From contig CAZVJW010000017.1 of assembly GCA_964627535.1 (NCBI GenBank), positions 1-64,000 of the forward strand: 64,000 bases of DNA, in the 5' to 3' direction. The DNA comes from UBA1447 sp964627535. GTDB lineage: Bacteria > Bacillota > Clostridia > Oscillospirales > Acutalibacteraceae. Of the stretch, positions 44,373-52,984 are shown one piece after another (within the stretch, counting starts at the first letter, position 1; each line of letters starts with the position of its first letter). The translations under genes were made by a program, and so were the position numbers. The notes below the pieces were generated by a model. That model made no database searches, was not told the origin of the DNA, and was given only the letters and a program-made list of their open reading frames with translations.

Positions 44373-44408
44373 ATAAACTAAAAGGAATGTTATCGGAGAT
44401 GTAAACTT

Positions 44409-44654
44409 ATGTCAAGAGAACGGTATCCAATACCGGATTTCATAAAGAATGCTTTGGCGGAAAACGGTTTGACGGCTGCCTACGAAAGCAGGCCTCCTTA
44501 TCAAAGAAATGATTATATCGGGTGGATTACGAGAGCCAAACTTGAAGAAACAAAGCAAAAAAGGCTGAGGCAAATGATCGATGAGCTTCAGCGGGGTGAC
44601 AGCTATATGAAGATGAGCTTTAACCCGAAAGCTGTTAATACTAATTACTTATAA
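44409..44654 (+). CDS. YdeI/OmpD-associated (OmdA) family protein, 3' end rewritten by a repeat
   Basis: An 81-residue protein whose first 70 residues match the C-terminal module of the YdeI/OmpD-associated family (IPDFIKNAL, YQRNDYIGWITRAKLEETKQKRLRQMIDELQRG). The reading frame runs into a mobile repeat that begins at 44639 and ends on a stop inside it, so the last residues NTNYL are repeat-derived. Without the insertion the frame would read Lys-stop (AAG TGA) right after the same valine. The change is short and probably harmless. Confidence 0.78.
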   Translation: MSRERYPIPDFIKNALAENGLTAAYESRPPYQRNDYIGWITRAKLEETKQKRLRQMIDELQRGDSYMKMSFNPKAVNTNYL

Positions 44655-44771
44655 AAACCTAACTAAAAACACGCGAAAAACAGCATAATACTATTCTGCA
44701 TTAAAATGGAGAATAGTATAGATCAAAGCTTTTGCTTGATTTTTTAGAGGTTTTTAAATCGTGAATTAGTA
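44639..44771. repeat. ~100-bp MITE-like element A (inverted) carrying a nested 30-bp element
   Basis: TACTAATTACTT and GTGAATTAGTA form the ends; TAA lies on both flanks (44636-44638, 44772-44774). It is in the opposite orientation to most copies. Its 133-base length equals a simple copy plus 33. It lies across the 3' end of the YdeI-like gene. Confidence 0.93.
44689..44718. repeat. nested 30-bp element (inverted orientation)
   Basis: TACTATTC ... GAATAGTA, 30 bases, matches the inserts at 28057 and 54612 on the complementary strand. Flanks are TAA and TAG, consistent with one mutated 3-base duplication. Confidence 0.88.
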
Positions 44772-44791
44772 TAAGTGAAAGGAACAATATC

Positions 44792-45514
44792 TTGAACATT
44801 ACTGTCGAACCCGATTATGAAGGAGTTTCGCTGAAGGCTGCAAAAGCAGTCGCCGACTATATCAATATCCACCCGGAGGCGCTTCTTTGTTTTGCCGCGG
44901 GAGACACACCGTTGGGTATGTTTAAAAACCTGATTGAAATGCAAAGAAGAAAGGAAGTTAACCTCACATCCGTTTTTTATGCTGAGCTGGATGAGTGGCA
45001 GGGGCTGGGTTATCGTGACAAAGGATCCTGCCGGCAGGTGATGGCCGACAATTATTATCTGCCCGCCGGTATTCCGGAAAAGCGGATAAATATTTTTGAC
45101 GGTTTGGATAATGAAACCGGCGCGCAGTGCCGTAAAATGGAAAGATGGATAAAACTGCACGGCGGTATCGGTCTTGCGGTCTTGGGTATTGGGTTAAACG
45201 GGCATATCGGTTTTAATGAACCGAATTCGCCCGAAACAAAAGGCTGTTTTAACGTACAGCTCGATGAGGTTACCAAAGCGGTGAGCAAAAAATATTTCGG
45301 CAGAAAGATGTCTGTTGAAAGAGGCATAACAATAGGCTGGAGCACTCTTAAGGATTCAGAACAACTGATATTGCTTGCCTCGGGTGAAAAAAAGGCTCAT
45401 ATTTTAAAAACCGCTTTTAACGGTAAAAAAGACCCTGTGATTCCGGCGTCTCTTTTGCAGGACCATTCGGACCTGACAGTGATTATTGATAAAAATGCCG
45501 CAATAGAAATTTAA
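44792..45514 (+). CDS. glucosamine-6-phosphate deaminase / isomerase family protein
   Basis: A 240-residue NagB-like enzyme. It has the sugar-phosphate loop FAAGDTPLGMFKNL (about residue 30), AELDEWQGLG, the active-site segment GIGLNGHIGFNEP (about 129-141) and SGEKKAHILKTAF. These fit isomerisation/deamination of an amino-sugar phosphate to a ketose phosphate plus ammonia; whether glucosamine or galactosamine 6-phosphate cannot be decided. The start is TTG 44792 after GAAAGGA. The GH4 gene follows after 18 bases, so amino-sugar or uronate release and use are likely coupled. Confidence 0.88.
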   Translation: MNITVEPDYEGVSLKAAKAVADYINIHPEALLCFAAGDTPLGMFKNLIEMQRRKEVNLTSVFYAELDEWQGLGYRDKGSCRQVMADNYYLPAGIPEKRINIFDGLDNETGAQCRKMERWIKLHGGIGLAVLGIGLNGHIGFNEPNSPETKGCFNVQLDEVTKAVSKKYFGRKMSVERGITIGWSTLKDSEQLILLASGEKKAHILKTAFNGKKDPVIPASLLQDHSDLTVIIDKNAAIEI

Positions 45515-45532
45515 AATTTAAGGAGGATTCAT

Positions 45533-46807
45533 ATGAGAACACCAAAAGTTGTTTTTATCGGAGCAGGCAGTATGTCTTTCGGCGTACCGACTTTTAAGGA
45601 CATTTTTTCAAAAAAGAGGATGGCGGGCGCGCATCTTTGCCTTGTTGACATTGATGAGGAAAATCTTGACCGGATGTTTGCTTTGGCAAACAAGATGAAC
45701 GAGGTTAGCGGACAAAATATAACGATTGAAAAAACCACACAGCGCCGGGATGTTTTGGCAGGAGCGGATTTTGTTATCAGCAGCCTCGCGATTGAGCGCT
45801 GCGACCTTTGGAAACAGGATTTTGCCATCCCTAAAAAATACGGCGTCCGGCATACCATGGGGGAAAACGGGGGTGCGGGAGCCCTTTATTTTACGATGCG
45901 CACCTTACCGCTTGTCCTTGAAATTGTTCACGATATGGAGGAGCTTTGCCCCGAAGCATGGTTCTTAAACTTTTCAAATCCGGAAACAAGGCTTGTTCTC
46001 GGCGTTAACAAATACTCAAAAATCAAATGTATAGGCCTTTGCCACGGCATCTATATGGCGCGTTATTCGATTGCGAATATCCTCGGTAGGGACTCCGAAT
46101 CCATCGAAGTTTTCGGCGCCGGCATGAACCATTTTCAATGGATTACAGCCGTGCGGGACAAGGCAACAGGCGAGGACTTATACCCGGAATTTTTGGAAAA
46201 AGAAAAGGATTTTGACCCCGAATTCAACCCGTATTCCAGAAAGCTGCTTCATTATTTCGGCCTTTTCCCAACCTGTTCCGATGATCATTTGGGCGAATAT
46301 CAGGCATACGGGTATGAGGCGGGAGAGGAAGGGTATAACTTTGAAGGCGATGCCGCGAACAGAGTGCACATGAAAAATGAAATTGCGAAAGTAATCGATG
46401 GCAGCAAGGACGCAAGGGAATGGCTCAAACCATCGGGCGAACACGCTGTTGATACGGTTGTTTCGATTTTCTATAACGAGAAACTGTATCTTCCTGCCGC
46501 AATTGTTTATAACGGCGGAGCGATTCCGCAGCTTCCGGATGATGTTGCGGTGGAAATTCCCGTAACGGTTGACGGTGCAGGGGTTCATAAAACGATTATC
46601 GAAAATCTGCCGGAGGGAGTAGTCGGTATGCTAAGTATGCAGGTGTCGCCTCAGCGGCTTTCGGTCCTCGCGGCGGCAAAAGGCTCCAAAGAGATTGCTC
46701 TTCAGGCGCTTTTGTGCGAGCCGACAATTAACAGCACCTATGCAGCCGAAAAGATCAATGACGAGCTTTTTAAAATTAATAAAAAATATATTAGAAGTTT
46801 AATGTGA
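45533..46807 (+). CDS. GH4 family glycosidase (alpha-galacturonidase/glucosidase-like)
   Basis: A 424-residue NAD- and divalent-metal-dependent glycosidase of family GH4. The Rossmann loop FIGAGSMSFG is at the N-terminus, NGGAGALYFTMRTLP near 119, the metal ligands are Cys170 in LCHGI and His200 in MNHFQW, and NFSNPETR lies near 144. GH4 enzymes cleave by oxidation-elimination-reduction and act inside the cell on small, often phosphorylated or uronic, oligosaccharides. Sequence flavour and nearby GH28 suggest galacturonides, but this is not certain. AAGGAGG precedes ATG 45533. Confidence 0.9.
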   Translation: MRTPKVVFIGAGSMSFGVPTFKDIFSKKRMAGAHLCLVDIDEENLDRMFALANKMNEVSGQNITIEKTTQRRDVLAGADFVISSLAIERCDLWKQDFAIPKKYGVRHTMGENGGAGALYFTMRTLPLVLEIVHDMEELCPEAWFLNFSNPETRLVLGVNKYSKIKCIGLCHGIYMARYSIANILGRDSESIEVFGAGMNHFQWITAVRDKATGEDLYPEFLEKEKDFDPEFNPYSRKLLHYFGLFPTCSDDHLGEYQAYGYEAGEEGYNFEGDAANRVHMKNEIAKVIDGSKDAREWLKPSGEHAVDTVVSIFYNEKLYLPAAIVYNGGAIPQLPDDVAVEIPVTVDGAGVHKTIIENLPEGVVGMLSMQVSPQRLSVLAAAKGSKEIALQALLCEPTINSTYAAEKINDELFKINKKYIRSLM

Positions 46808-46863
46808 ATTTATATTTGTGTGATGCCGGATGAAATATACAGTTAGAATGAAAGGCGGGCAAC

Positions 46864-47421
46864 ATGAAAAACTATATTAGATGCAAGGTTTGCGGCTTTA
46901 TAGGCGAAGAAGGGGAGATAAAAGATGTTTGCCCCGCCTGCGGTGTGCCGAAAACGGCATTCGAAAACTATAAATATAACATCAGCGAAAAGCGCATGGC
47001 GGTGCTCGGCTTTCATCTTCATCCGATTCTTGTCCATTTTCCTCAAAGCATCGCTTTTCTCTCGCTTATTTTTATTATCATTGCCTTCGCGGCAAAAGGA
47101 ACGCTTAGTGCCAACATGATAACGATTGAAAAGCTGTTATCCATTCTTCTGCCGGTTTCGGTAATCATCGCTTTTGCAGCCGGTTTATTTGATGCAAAGA
47201 CACGTTTTAAAAAGAAATTCGGCCCGCGTCTCAAGCAAAAAATTATCATCGGCGCCGTGTTTTTCGCTGCATCCGCTGCGCTGGCTGTCATGATTAACGC
47301 TGAGGCTTTCGGTATCGGCGGCAAAATAATTATTATAATCCTCAGCATCATCTGTTTCGGATGCAGCGGCTTGCTGGGCAAACTCGGCGGGACATTGCTG
47401 GAAGCAAAGCTGCCCGGTTAA
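46864..47421 (+). CDS. rubredoxin-like / DUF2231-type membrane protein
   Basis: A 185-residue protein. Residues 1-35 hold a short rubredoxin-like site with four cysteines in two pairs (CKVCG and CPACG) that should bind iron or zinc. Four membrane helices follow, the first opening with HLHPILVHFPQS, the histidine signature of DUF2231 proteins, which may bind haem. It is followed after 30 bases by a molybdopterin-domain lipoprotein, suggesting electron transfer across the membrane to an outside enzyme. That link is inference from order and motifs. Confidence 0.8.
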   Translation: MKNYIRCKVCGFIGEEGEIKDVCPACGVPKTAFENYKYNISEKRMAVLGFHLHPILVHFPQSIAFLSLIFIIIAFAAKGTLSANMITIEKLLSILLPVSVIIAFAAGLFDAKTRFKKKFGPRLKQKIIIGAVFFAASAALAVMINAEAFGIGGKIIIIILSIICFGCSGLLGKLGGTLLEAKLPG

Positions 47422-47451
47422 CAAATGCAATAGTGTGTGAAAGGAGCAAAA

Positions 47452-48111
47452 ATGATAAAACAGTTTCTTTGTCTTGGTCTGTGTGTCTTACTCACCCTGA
47501 GCCTTTTTGGCTGCGCGATCGGCAGCGAGGGCAGCAACGAGTCCCTGAGCAGCCTGGCAGCGGCGGAGATTAAGGAATATAACGGCGCAAAGTTAGGCTC
47601 CATTGAGGATTTCCGGGAGAATTCCATAAAAGGTCCCCAATATGTTGACATATCAACTTATAAGCTGACGGTTGACGGGCTGGTTGAAAAACCGGATTCG
47701 TACACCTATGATGAAGTGCTGGCCAACCCGAAATACACCAAGGTTGTCACACTCTACTGCGTGGAGGGCTGGGACGTCACCATTCTGTGGGAGGGTGTTT
47801 TGCTTAAAGAACTGCTTGACAAGTCGATTGTATCAGGCAACGCGAACACTGTTATTTTCCACTCGGTGGACGGTTATACAACATCTCTGCCATTGCAGAC
47901 TATCCTGGATAAAAACATGATACTGGCCTATAAAATGAACGATGTCGTGCTGCCGCCCGAAAGAGGTTACCCATTCCAACTCGTTGCAGAAGATAAATTG
48001 GGTTACAAGTGGGCAAAGTGGATTGACAGAATTGAATTGTCGGATAACATTAACTTCAAAGGGTATTGGGAACAACGCGGATATGATAACGATGCTGAAA
48101 CACAAAGCTGA
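47452..48111 (+). CDS. molybdopterin-dependent oxidoreductase domain lipoprotein
   Basis: A 219-residue lipoprotein with lipobox LFGC (Cys about 21). The mature part is a sulfite-oxidase-type molybdopterin domain (YKLTVDGLVEKPDSYTYDEV, then TLYCVEGWDVTILWEGV with the molybdenum-ligating Cys about residue 103, and PPERGYPFQLVAEDKLGYKWAKW). It is smaller than full MsrP/YedY enzymes. It would act on the outer membrane face, probably with electrons from the preceding rubredoxin/DUF2231 membrane protein. ATG 47452 follows AAAGGAG. Substrate unknown. Confidence 0.85.
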   Translation: MIKQFLCLGLCVLLTLSLFGCAIGSEGSNESLSSLAAAEIKEYNGAKLGSIEDFRENSIKGPQYVDISTYKLTVDGLVEKPDSYTYDEVLANPKYTKVVTLYCVEGWDVTILWEGVLLKELLDKSIVSGNANTVIFHSVDGYTTSLPLQTILDKNMILAYKMNDVVLPPERGYPFQLVAEDKLGYKWAKWIDRIELSDNINFKGYWEQRGYDNDAETQS

Positions 48112-48267
48112 TTTCAAGTTTGAAATGAAAACATAAGTCAAGGATGTATCAGATATTTATAAAGAGCGTAAATTAAACTTTTCTATGCCGGTTGCAAATA
48201 CAACCGTTTTCATGTAATCTAATAATCATAAACAATTGTTGGCATCTTGTTTTAATTTAATAGGAGT

Positions 48268-49674
48268 GTGACGCGTCTGAAAGAGTTCGAAAACAGTAAG
48301 CACGCCAAATTCCACAGCAGATTTGCTTATTTGCGAGCATCCCGACTATCGGAAAATACCGAGGATTTGAATCCGGCCGGGAACCCTTTGCCGCAGTTTG
48401 AGCCGGTTGCGGTACCGGAAAGGGTTAAGGTTTGTTTCCTGGTGCTTTTTGGACTGGTGTTGATTGCGCTCGCGTTTTGCTTCAACACGCCCGGTGAATT
48501 GTGGGCCGGCAGTATTAAAATTTTGACTTCCCCCGCGAACCTGCTGACAGACTATATAGAATTAACAAATATTGGCTCAACCCTGCTCAATGCCGGGTTG
48601 ATGACTTTGCTGAGTGTTGGCACAATAAAAAGAGCCCGCTCCGAAGTGACCGGTGTTCTTGCTGCTGGCGTATTCACCGTCACCGGATTTTCATTTTTCG
48701 GAAAGAATTTATTGAATTCAATTCCGATTGTTTTGGGCGTTATCCTCTTTTCAAAGATATCGCAAACACCTTTTAAAAAGAACCTGCCTCAAGCGATATT
48801 CGGCACTGCTTTGGGACCTTTAGTCAGCGAAATCACTTTTAACCTGGGGCTGCCTGTCATCCCTGCTGTTATCCTTGGTTTTGCCGCGGGTGTTTTTGTT
48901 GGGCTTGTTTTGCATCCGCTATCGAGCCATTTGAGAAGCTTTCATATGGGGTTTAACCTATACAATGTCGGTTTTTCCACCGGCATTATCGGCATGGTGT
49001 TTTTGGCGGTTCTCAGGAGCATGGGGGTTGAGGTTCTGCCGGTGTCGATTCTTTCCTCCGGCAACAACAAGCCGCTGTCAATCATACTGTTTTCAATTTT
49101 TGCTGTTGTGTTCATAACAGGGTTTTTATATAACAAGCGGAGTTTTCGCGGATATACGCAAATCCTGTCGATTCCCGGCAAACACGGCACAGACCTTTTT
49201 GAATCCGCGGGATTCGGGATATCACTCATAAATATGTCCCTGTTGGGGAGTTTGATGACAGCCTATGTACTGGTGATAAAAGGTGAAATTAACGGGCCGG
49301 TTATCGGCGGAATTTTTACAGTTGCCGGCTTTGGGGCGGCAGGTAAAAACATGAAAAATGTTTTACCTGTCATATGCGGGGTATTCATCGCCAATCTTTT
49401 CAACATCCATGAAACTTCATCAACCATCGGGATTTTAGCGGCGCTTTTCGGCACCACGCTCGCACCTATAGCGGGTTATTACGGCGCGGGATGGGGCGTT
49501 TTAGCCGGTTTTCTCCACATGGCAATCACCATGAATATCAGTTATCTGCACGGAGGAATGAATCTCTACAACAACGGATTTTCGGGCGGCTTTGTAGCCG
49601 CTGCACTTGTGCCGTTGATTAACTCGTATATTGAAATTAGGGACACCCGGAAAAGCAAAGCGGAAAAGAAATGA
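48268..49674 (+). CDS. DUF1576 integral membrane protein
   Basis: A 468-residue protein with about ten membrane helices after a 55-residue cytosolic N-terminus. The two halves carry similar motifs: FHMGFNLYNVGFSTGIIGMV in the first and YLHGGMNLYNNGFSGGFVAAA in the second, which indicates an internal duplication as in channels and transporters. It fits family DUF1576, whose function is unknown. GTG 48268 lies close to TAGGAG; a later start cannot be excluded. A transport role in this sugar locus is plausible but unproven. The 156 bases before it show no recognisable riboswitch. Confidence 0.78.
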   Translation: MTRLKEFENSKHAKFHSRFAYLRASRLSENTEDLNPAGNPLPQFEPVAVPERVKVCFLVLFGLVLIALAFCFNTPGELWAGSIKILTSPANLLTDYIELTNIGSTLLNAGLMTLLSVGTIKRARSEVTGVLAAGVFTVTGFSFFGKNLLNSIPIVLGVILFSKISQTPFKKNLPQAIFGTALGPLVSEITFNLGLPVIPAVILGFAAGVFVGLVLHPLSSHLRSFHMGFNLYNVGFSTGIIGMVFLAVLRSMGVEVLPVSILSSGNNKPLSIILFSIFAVVFITGFLYNKRSFRGYTQILSIPGKHGTDLFESAGFGISLINMSLLGSLMTAYVLVIKGEINGPVIGGIFTVAGFGAAGKNMKNVLPVICGVFIANLFNIHETSSTIGILAALFGTTLAPIAGYYGAGWGVLAGFLHMAITMNISYLHGGMNLYNNGFSGGFVAAALVPLINSYIEIRDTRKSKAEKK

Positions 49675-49720
49675 CGGCGTTCGCCTGTTTGCCGGCGTCT
49701 TAACAGAAAGGATGATTCTT

Positions 49721-50644
49721 ATGCGGCCGGAACCGATGTGGGCATATCTGTTACATTTGGGTTTTAATATGTGGAATGATGTCGAATGGTATGCCGAGTA
49801 CACCAAGGCAAGCGATAAACTGCGCTGCGATTTGGAATTATGGGATGAGCTCGTGCCGTTCATGGCAAGATCAGGGATAAACACCTGCGTGATAGACCTC
49901 GGCGAAGGCGTGCAATATCAAAGCCATCCGGAGCTTGCCGTAAAGGGCTCATGGAGCGTTGACTTCTTGAAAAAGAAGCTTGATGAAATGAGGGTTGCGG
50001 GCATAACGCCAATTCCGAAGCTTAATTTTTCCGCTTCTCATGATGAATGGATGGGCGAATATTCACGCGCTTTGTCAACACATTGGTATTATGACTTCTG
50101 CAGTGATATAATCAACGAGGTCATTGAAATCTTTGATCGTCCGCCGCTTTTTCACATCGGCATGGATGAGGAGAACTTCGGCAATCAAAAGGATTACAGC
50201 TATGTTGCAATCCGTTAAAACGACCTGTTGTGGCACGACTTTTATCACCTTGTTGACCTTGTGGAGAAAAACGGTGCGCGTGCTTGGATTTGGTCGGATT
50301 ATATGTGGGAACATACCGAACTGTTCTTGCGTAAAATGCCAAAATCCGTACTGCAGAGCAACTGGTATTACGGACGGTTTTCTGCCTGGGATGTTGAAAA
50401 CATGGGCATAAAAAGCTATAGGATTTTAGAAGAAAACGGTTATGACCAGGTGCCGGCAGGTTCAAATTGGGACTGCAGCGAAAACTTTGGCAAAACGGTT
50501 GAATACTGCAAAAACATCGTCGCGCCCGAAAGGTTAAAAGGCTTTTTGCAGGCACCTTGGAAGCCTACACTAAAAGACAGAAAATACAGGCACTTTGAAG
50601 CCGCGGATTTAATTGCCCAAGCGAAACGGGATTTTTATAGATAA
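49721..50644 (+). pseudogene. GH20-like hydrolase interrupted by an in-frame stop
   Basis: One continuous frame of 308 codons encodes a TIM-barrel protein like the GH20 beta-hexosaminidase superfamily: GINTCVIDLGEG near residue 45, FHIGMDEENFG with the Asp-Glu catalytic pair near 144, and RAWIWSDYMWEH after the break. Codon 166 (50216-50218) is TAA, between SYVAIR and NDLLWHDFYHL, while similarity-like sequence runs on in the same frame to a stop at 50642-50644. It is either inactivated by a point mutation or carries a base error. ATG 49721 follows GAAAGGATGA. A partial decayed paralogue lies at 40441. Confidence 0.8.
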
Positions 50645-50682
50645 AGAAAGAATGAACGTGCATATATATAAGGAGAATAGTT

Positions 50683-52815
50683 ATGCCGGCAGCAGAAAAC
50701 AGAATTGAAAGATTAAGACGGCACGCTTTAGCCTGCAAACCCGAAAGAACACAGTGGCAATACCTTTATGCGAAAGGCTTCCTTGAAAGCGCGAAAAAAG
50801 AAAGCGCCACCTGCTGCCGGTTTGCTTGGGCGACGGGATTCATGCTTGAAAACGCTCAGCCGGTCATTGACGAAAATGAGCTTGTTGTCGGGAAAATGTC
50901 CTCAAGGGGATTGACGGAAGACGAGCAAAAAGAGTGGGAAAACCTGAAAAAATATTCACTGCCTTCAAGGCCGCGTTTTGGCGGACAAGCTTCGCATATG
51001 GCGGTGGATTATGACCTGCTGCTTTCAATGGGTGCCGAGGGAATTATCGCGGATGCGCAAGCGCATATGTCTGAATTGGATCTTTCCGTTCCGGAGAATT
51101 TGGAGAAGAATGATTTTTACACTTCTTGTATTATTGCGTTGAACGGCCTTTGCAAATGCGCGGATAAATACGCGGACTATGCGCTTGAATTGGCGGGGAA
51201 ATGCCCCGATGATAAACGAAAAAAGGAACTCGTAAAAATTGCCGAAATATGCAAAAATGTACCTAAAAAGCCCGCAAAATCCTTTTATGAAGCGGTGCAA
51301 TCGGCAAGCTTTTTAACCTTTTGTTTGTCGGGTCCCGATGTAATGCTGTACCAGCTTGGCAGGCCGGACAGATACCTTCTGAAGTATTACAAAAATGATA
51401 TTGAAAATAATAGGATAACTCAGGAATTTGCGCAGGAACTGATAGACTGCCTGGGACTTTTATATAACGAATATATCCCCGGCGGGCTGGCTGTCGGCTA
51501 TATGGTAGGCGGCAGAGACGAAAACGGCGTAAATATTGCGAACAGTCTGACATATATGTTTGTTGAAAGTATCGGACATGTTCGAATGATTTATCCTGGC
51601 GTCGGTCTTTGCATTAATGATGATACACCGGACGATTTGCTGGAGCTTTCCTGCGATATGCTGGGGAAGGGGTATTCGCATCCCGCCCTTTTCAACGACG
51701 ATGTTATCATTAAAGGGCTTCAATATTACGGATTGCCTTTCGGCGAAGCCTGCAATTACATCCACAGCACCTGCGTGGAGATAACGCCTGTTGCCTCTTC
51801 GGCTACTTGGGTGGCAAGTCCGTATACCAACCTTGTTCAATTGCTGCTTGACACGGTAGGCATTAAACCGGAAAACAGTGTTTGCGTTAACTTCGATACA
51901 TTTGGCGATCTTAAAAAAGCATTTTTTGAAAATTTGTCCGAAGTCATCAAAAACAATCTCATTGAACAGAATACACTTCAAATCGAGCGTACAAAACATT
52001 GTTATAATCCGCTGCTTTCGTGTTTCGTCAATGACTGCATGAAAAAAGGGGAGGATATTGAATCGGGCGGTGCGAGGTATAATTGGATTATGCCGTCCTT
52101 CGTCGGAGTCGGAAATGTAGCCGACTCTTTCGGCGTTATCAACGAAATGGTCTATAAACGCAAAGAGTTATCGCTTCCCGAACTGGCAGAGATTTTGGAA
52201 AATAATTTCAAAGGTTACGAGGATAAAAAGCAGTTATTCCAAAACCGCGTTGACAAATACGGAAATGACCTTGACGATGCAGACTCGTATGTTGCTGAAA
52301 TAACAGGTTGGATTGCGGAAGAATGCAAAAAATACTCTACTTATCGCAAGGGTAAATTAGTGCCGAGCCTTTTTTGCTGGGTGATGCATAATGAATTCGG
52401 CAAGAACACCATGGCTTCTCCCGACGGGAGAGCCGAAGGATTTCCTTTAGGTGACGGGTCGGGGCCGGCACAGGGCAGGGAAAAAAACGGCCCGACAGCA
52501 TCGATTTTGTCAAGCACAAAATGGGACCATTATCCTTTCATCGGCGGTATAGCGGTCAATATGAAATTTTCAAAAACAATGTTCAATGCCGAATCCAAAA
52601 AGAAACTGATGGCTTTGATAAAGACCTTTATGAAGAGAAACGGCTTTGAAATGCAGATAAACGCGGTGGACAGAGATGTGCTGTTAAAGGCTGTCGAAAC
52701 GCCGGAGCTTTACGGAGATTTAATCGTGCGCGTCGGCGGCTACAGCGATTTCTTTGTAAGGCTATCCCCGTCGATGCAGGCGGAAGTCATTGAAAGAACA
52801 GGGCATATAATTTAG
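50683..52815 (+). CDS. glycyl radical enzyme, pyruvate formate-lyase/glycerol dehydratase-like, unknown substrate
   Basis: A 710-residue glycyl radical enzyme. The thiyl cysteine is Cys364 in IHSTCVEITP, with Glu two residues on, as in the dehydratase/lyase branch (CxE) rather than pyruvate formate-lyase (CC). The radical glycine is Gly686 in VRVGGYSDFF, 25 residues from the C-terminus. It is shorter than typical members (about 780-850), mainly at the N-terminus. GRE enzymes break C-O, C-N or C-C bonds without oxygen and need a radical SAM activase; none is adjacent. It lies 38 bases after the GH20-like gene, which hints at a sugar-derived substrate. Confidence 0.88.
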   Translation: MPAAENRIERLRRHALACKPERTQWQYLYAKGFLESAKKESATCCRFAWATGFMLENAQPVIDENELVVGKMSSRGLTEDEQKEWENLKKYSLPSRPRFGGQASHMAVDYDLLLSMGAEGIIADAQAHMSELDLSVPENLEKNDFYTSCIIALNGLCKCADKYADYALELAGKCPDDKRKKELVKIAEICKNVPKKPAKSFYEAVQSASFLTFCLSGPDVMLYQLGRPDRYLLKYYKNDIENNRITQEFAQELIDCLGLLYNEYIPGGLAVGYMVGGRDENGVNIANSLTYMFVESIGHVRMIYPGVGLCINDDTPDDLLELSCDMLGKGYSHPALFNDDVIIKGLQYYGLPFGEACNYIHSTCVEITPVASSATWVASPYTNLVQLLLDTVGIKPENSVCVNFDTFGDLKKAFFENLSEVIKNNLIEQNTLQIERTKHCYNPLLSCFVNDCMKKGEDIESGGARYNWIMPSFVGVGNVADSFGVINEMVYKRKELSLPELAEILENNFKGYEDKKQLFQNRVDKYGNDLDDADSYVAEITGWIAEECKKYSTYRKGKLVPSLFCWVMHNEFGKNTMASPDGRAEGFPLGDGSGPAQGREKNGPTASILSSTKWDHYPFIGGIAVNMKFSKTMFNAESKKKLMALIKTFMKRNGFEMQINAVDRDVLLKAVETPELYGDLIVRVGGYSDFFVRLSPSMQAEVIERTGHII

Positions 52816-52984
52816 TTGGTCATTATAAACCCCATTTTGCAGGCATTAATTTTATTTTTATATCCATGTAGGAATCAAAAAAGCAATTACGCTAATTGTG
52901 AACAGCAGCACGAGGGCAGGAGATATGCTTTATATCTTGAGGTTTTATGTATTGTTCAACAATTAAGAAAGACAGGAGATTTTT

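Noticed and set aside
48112..48267. Possible riboswitch before the DUF1576 gene
   Set aside because: No known aptamer consensus or terminator/antiterminator pair could be traced in the 156 bases.
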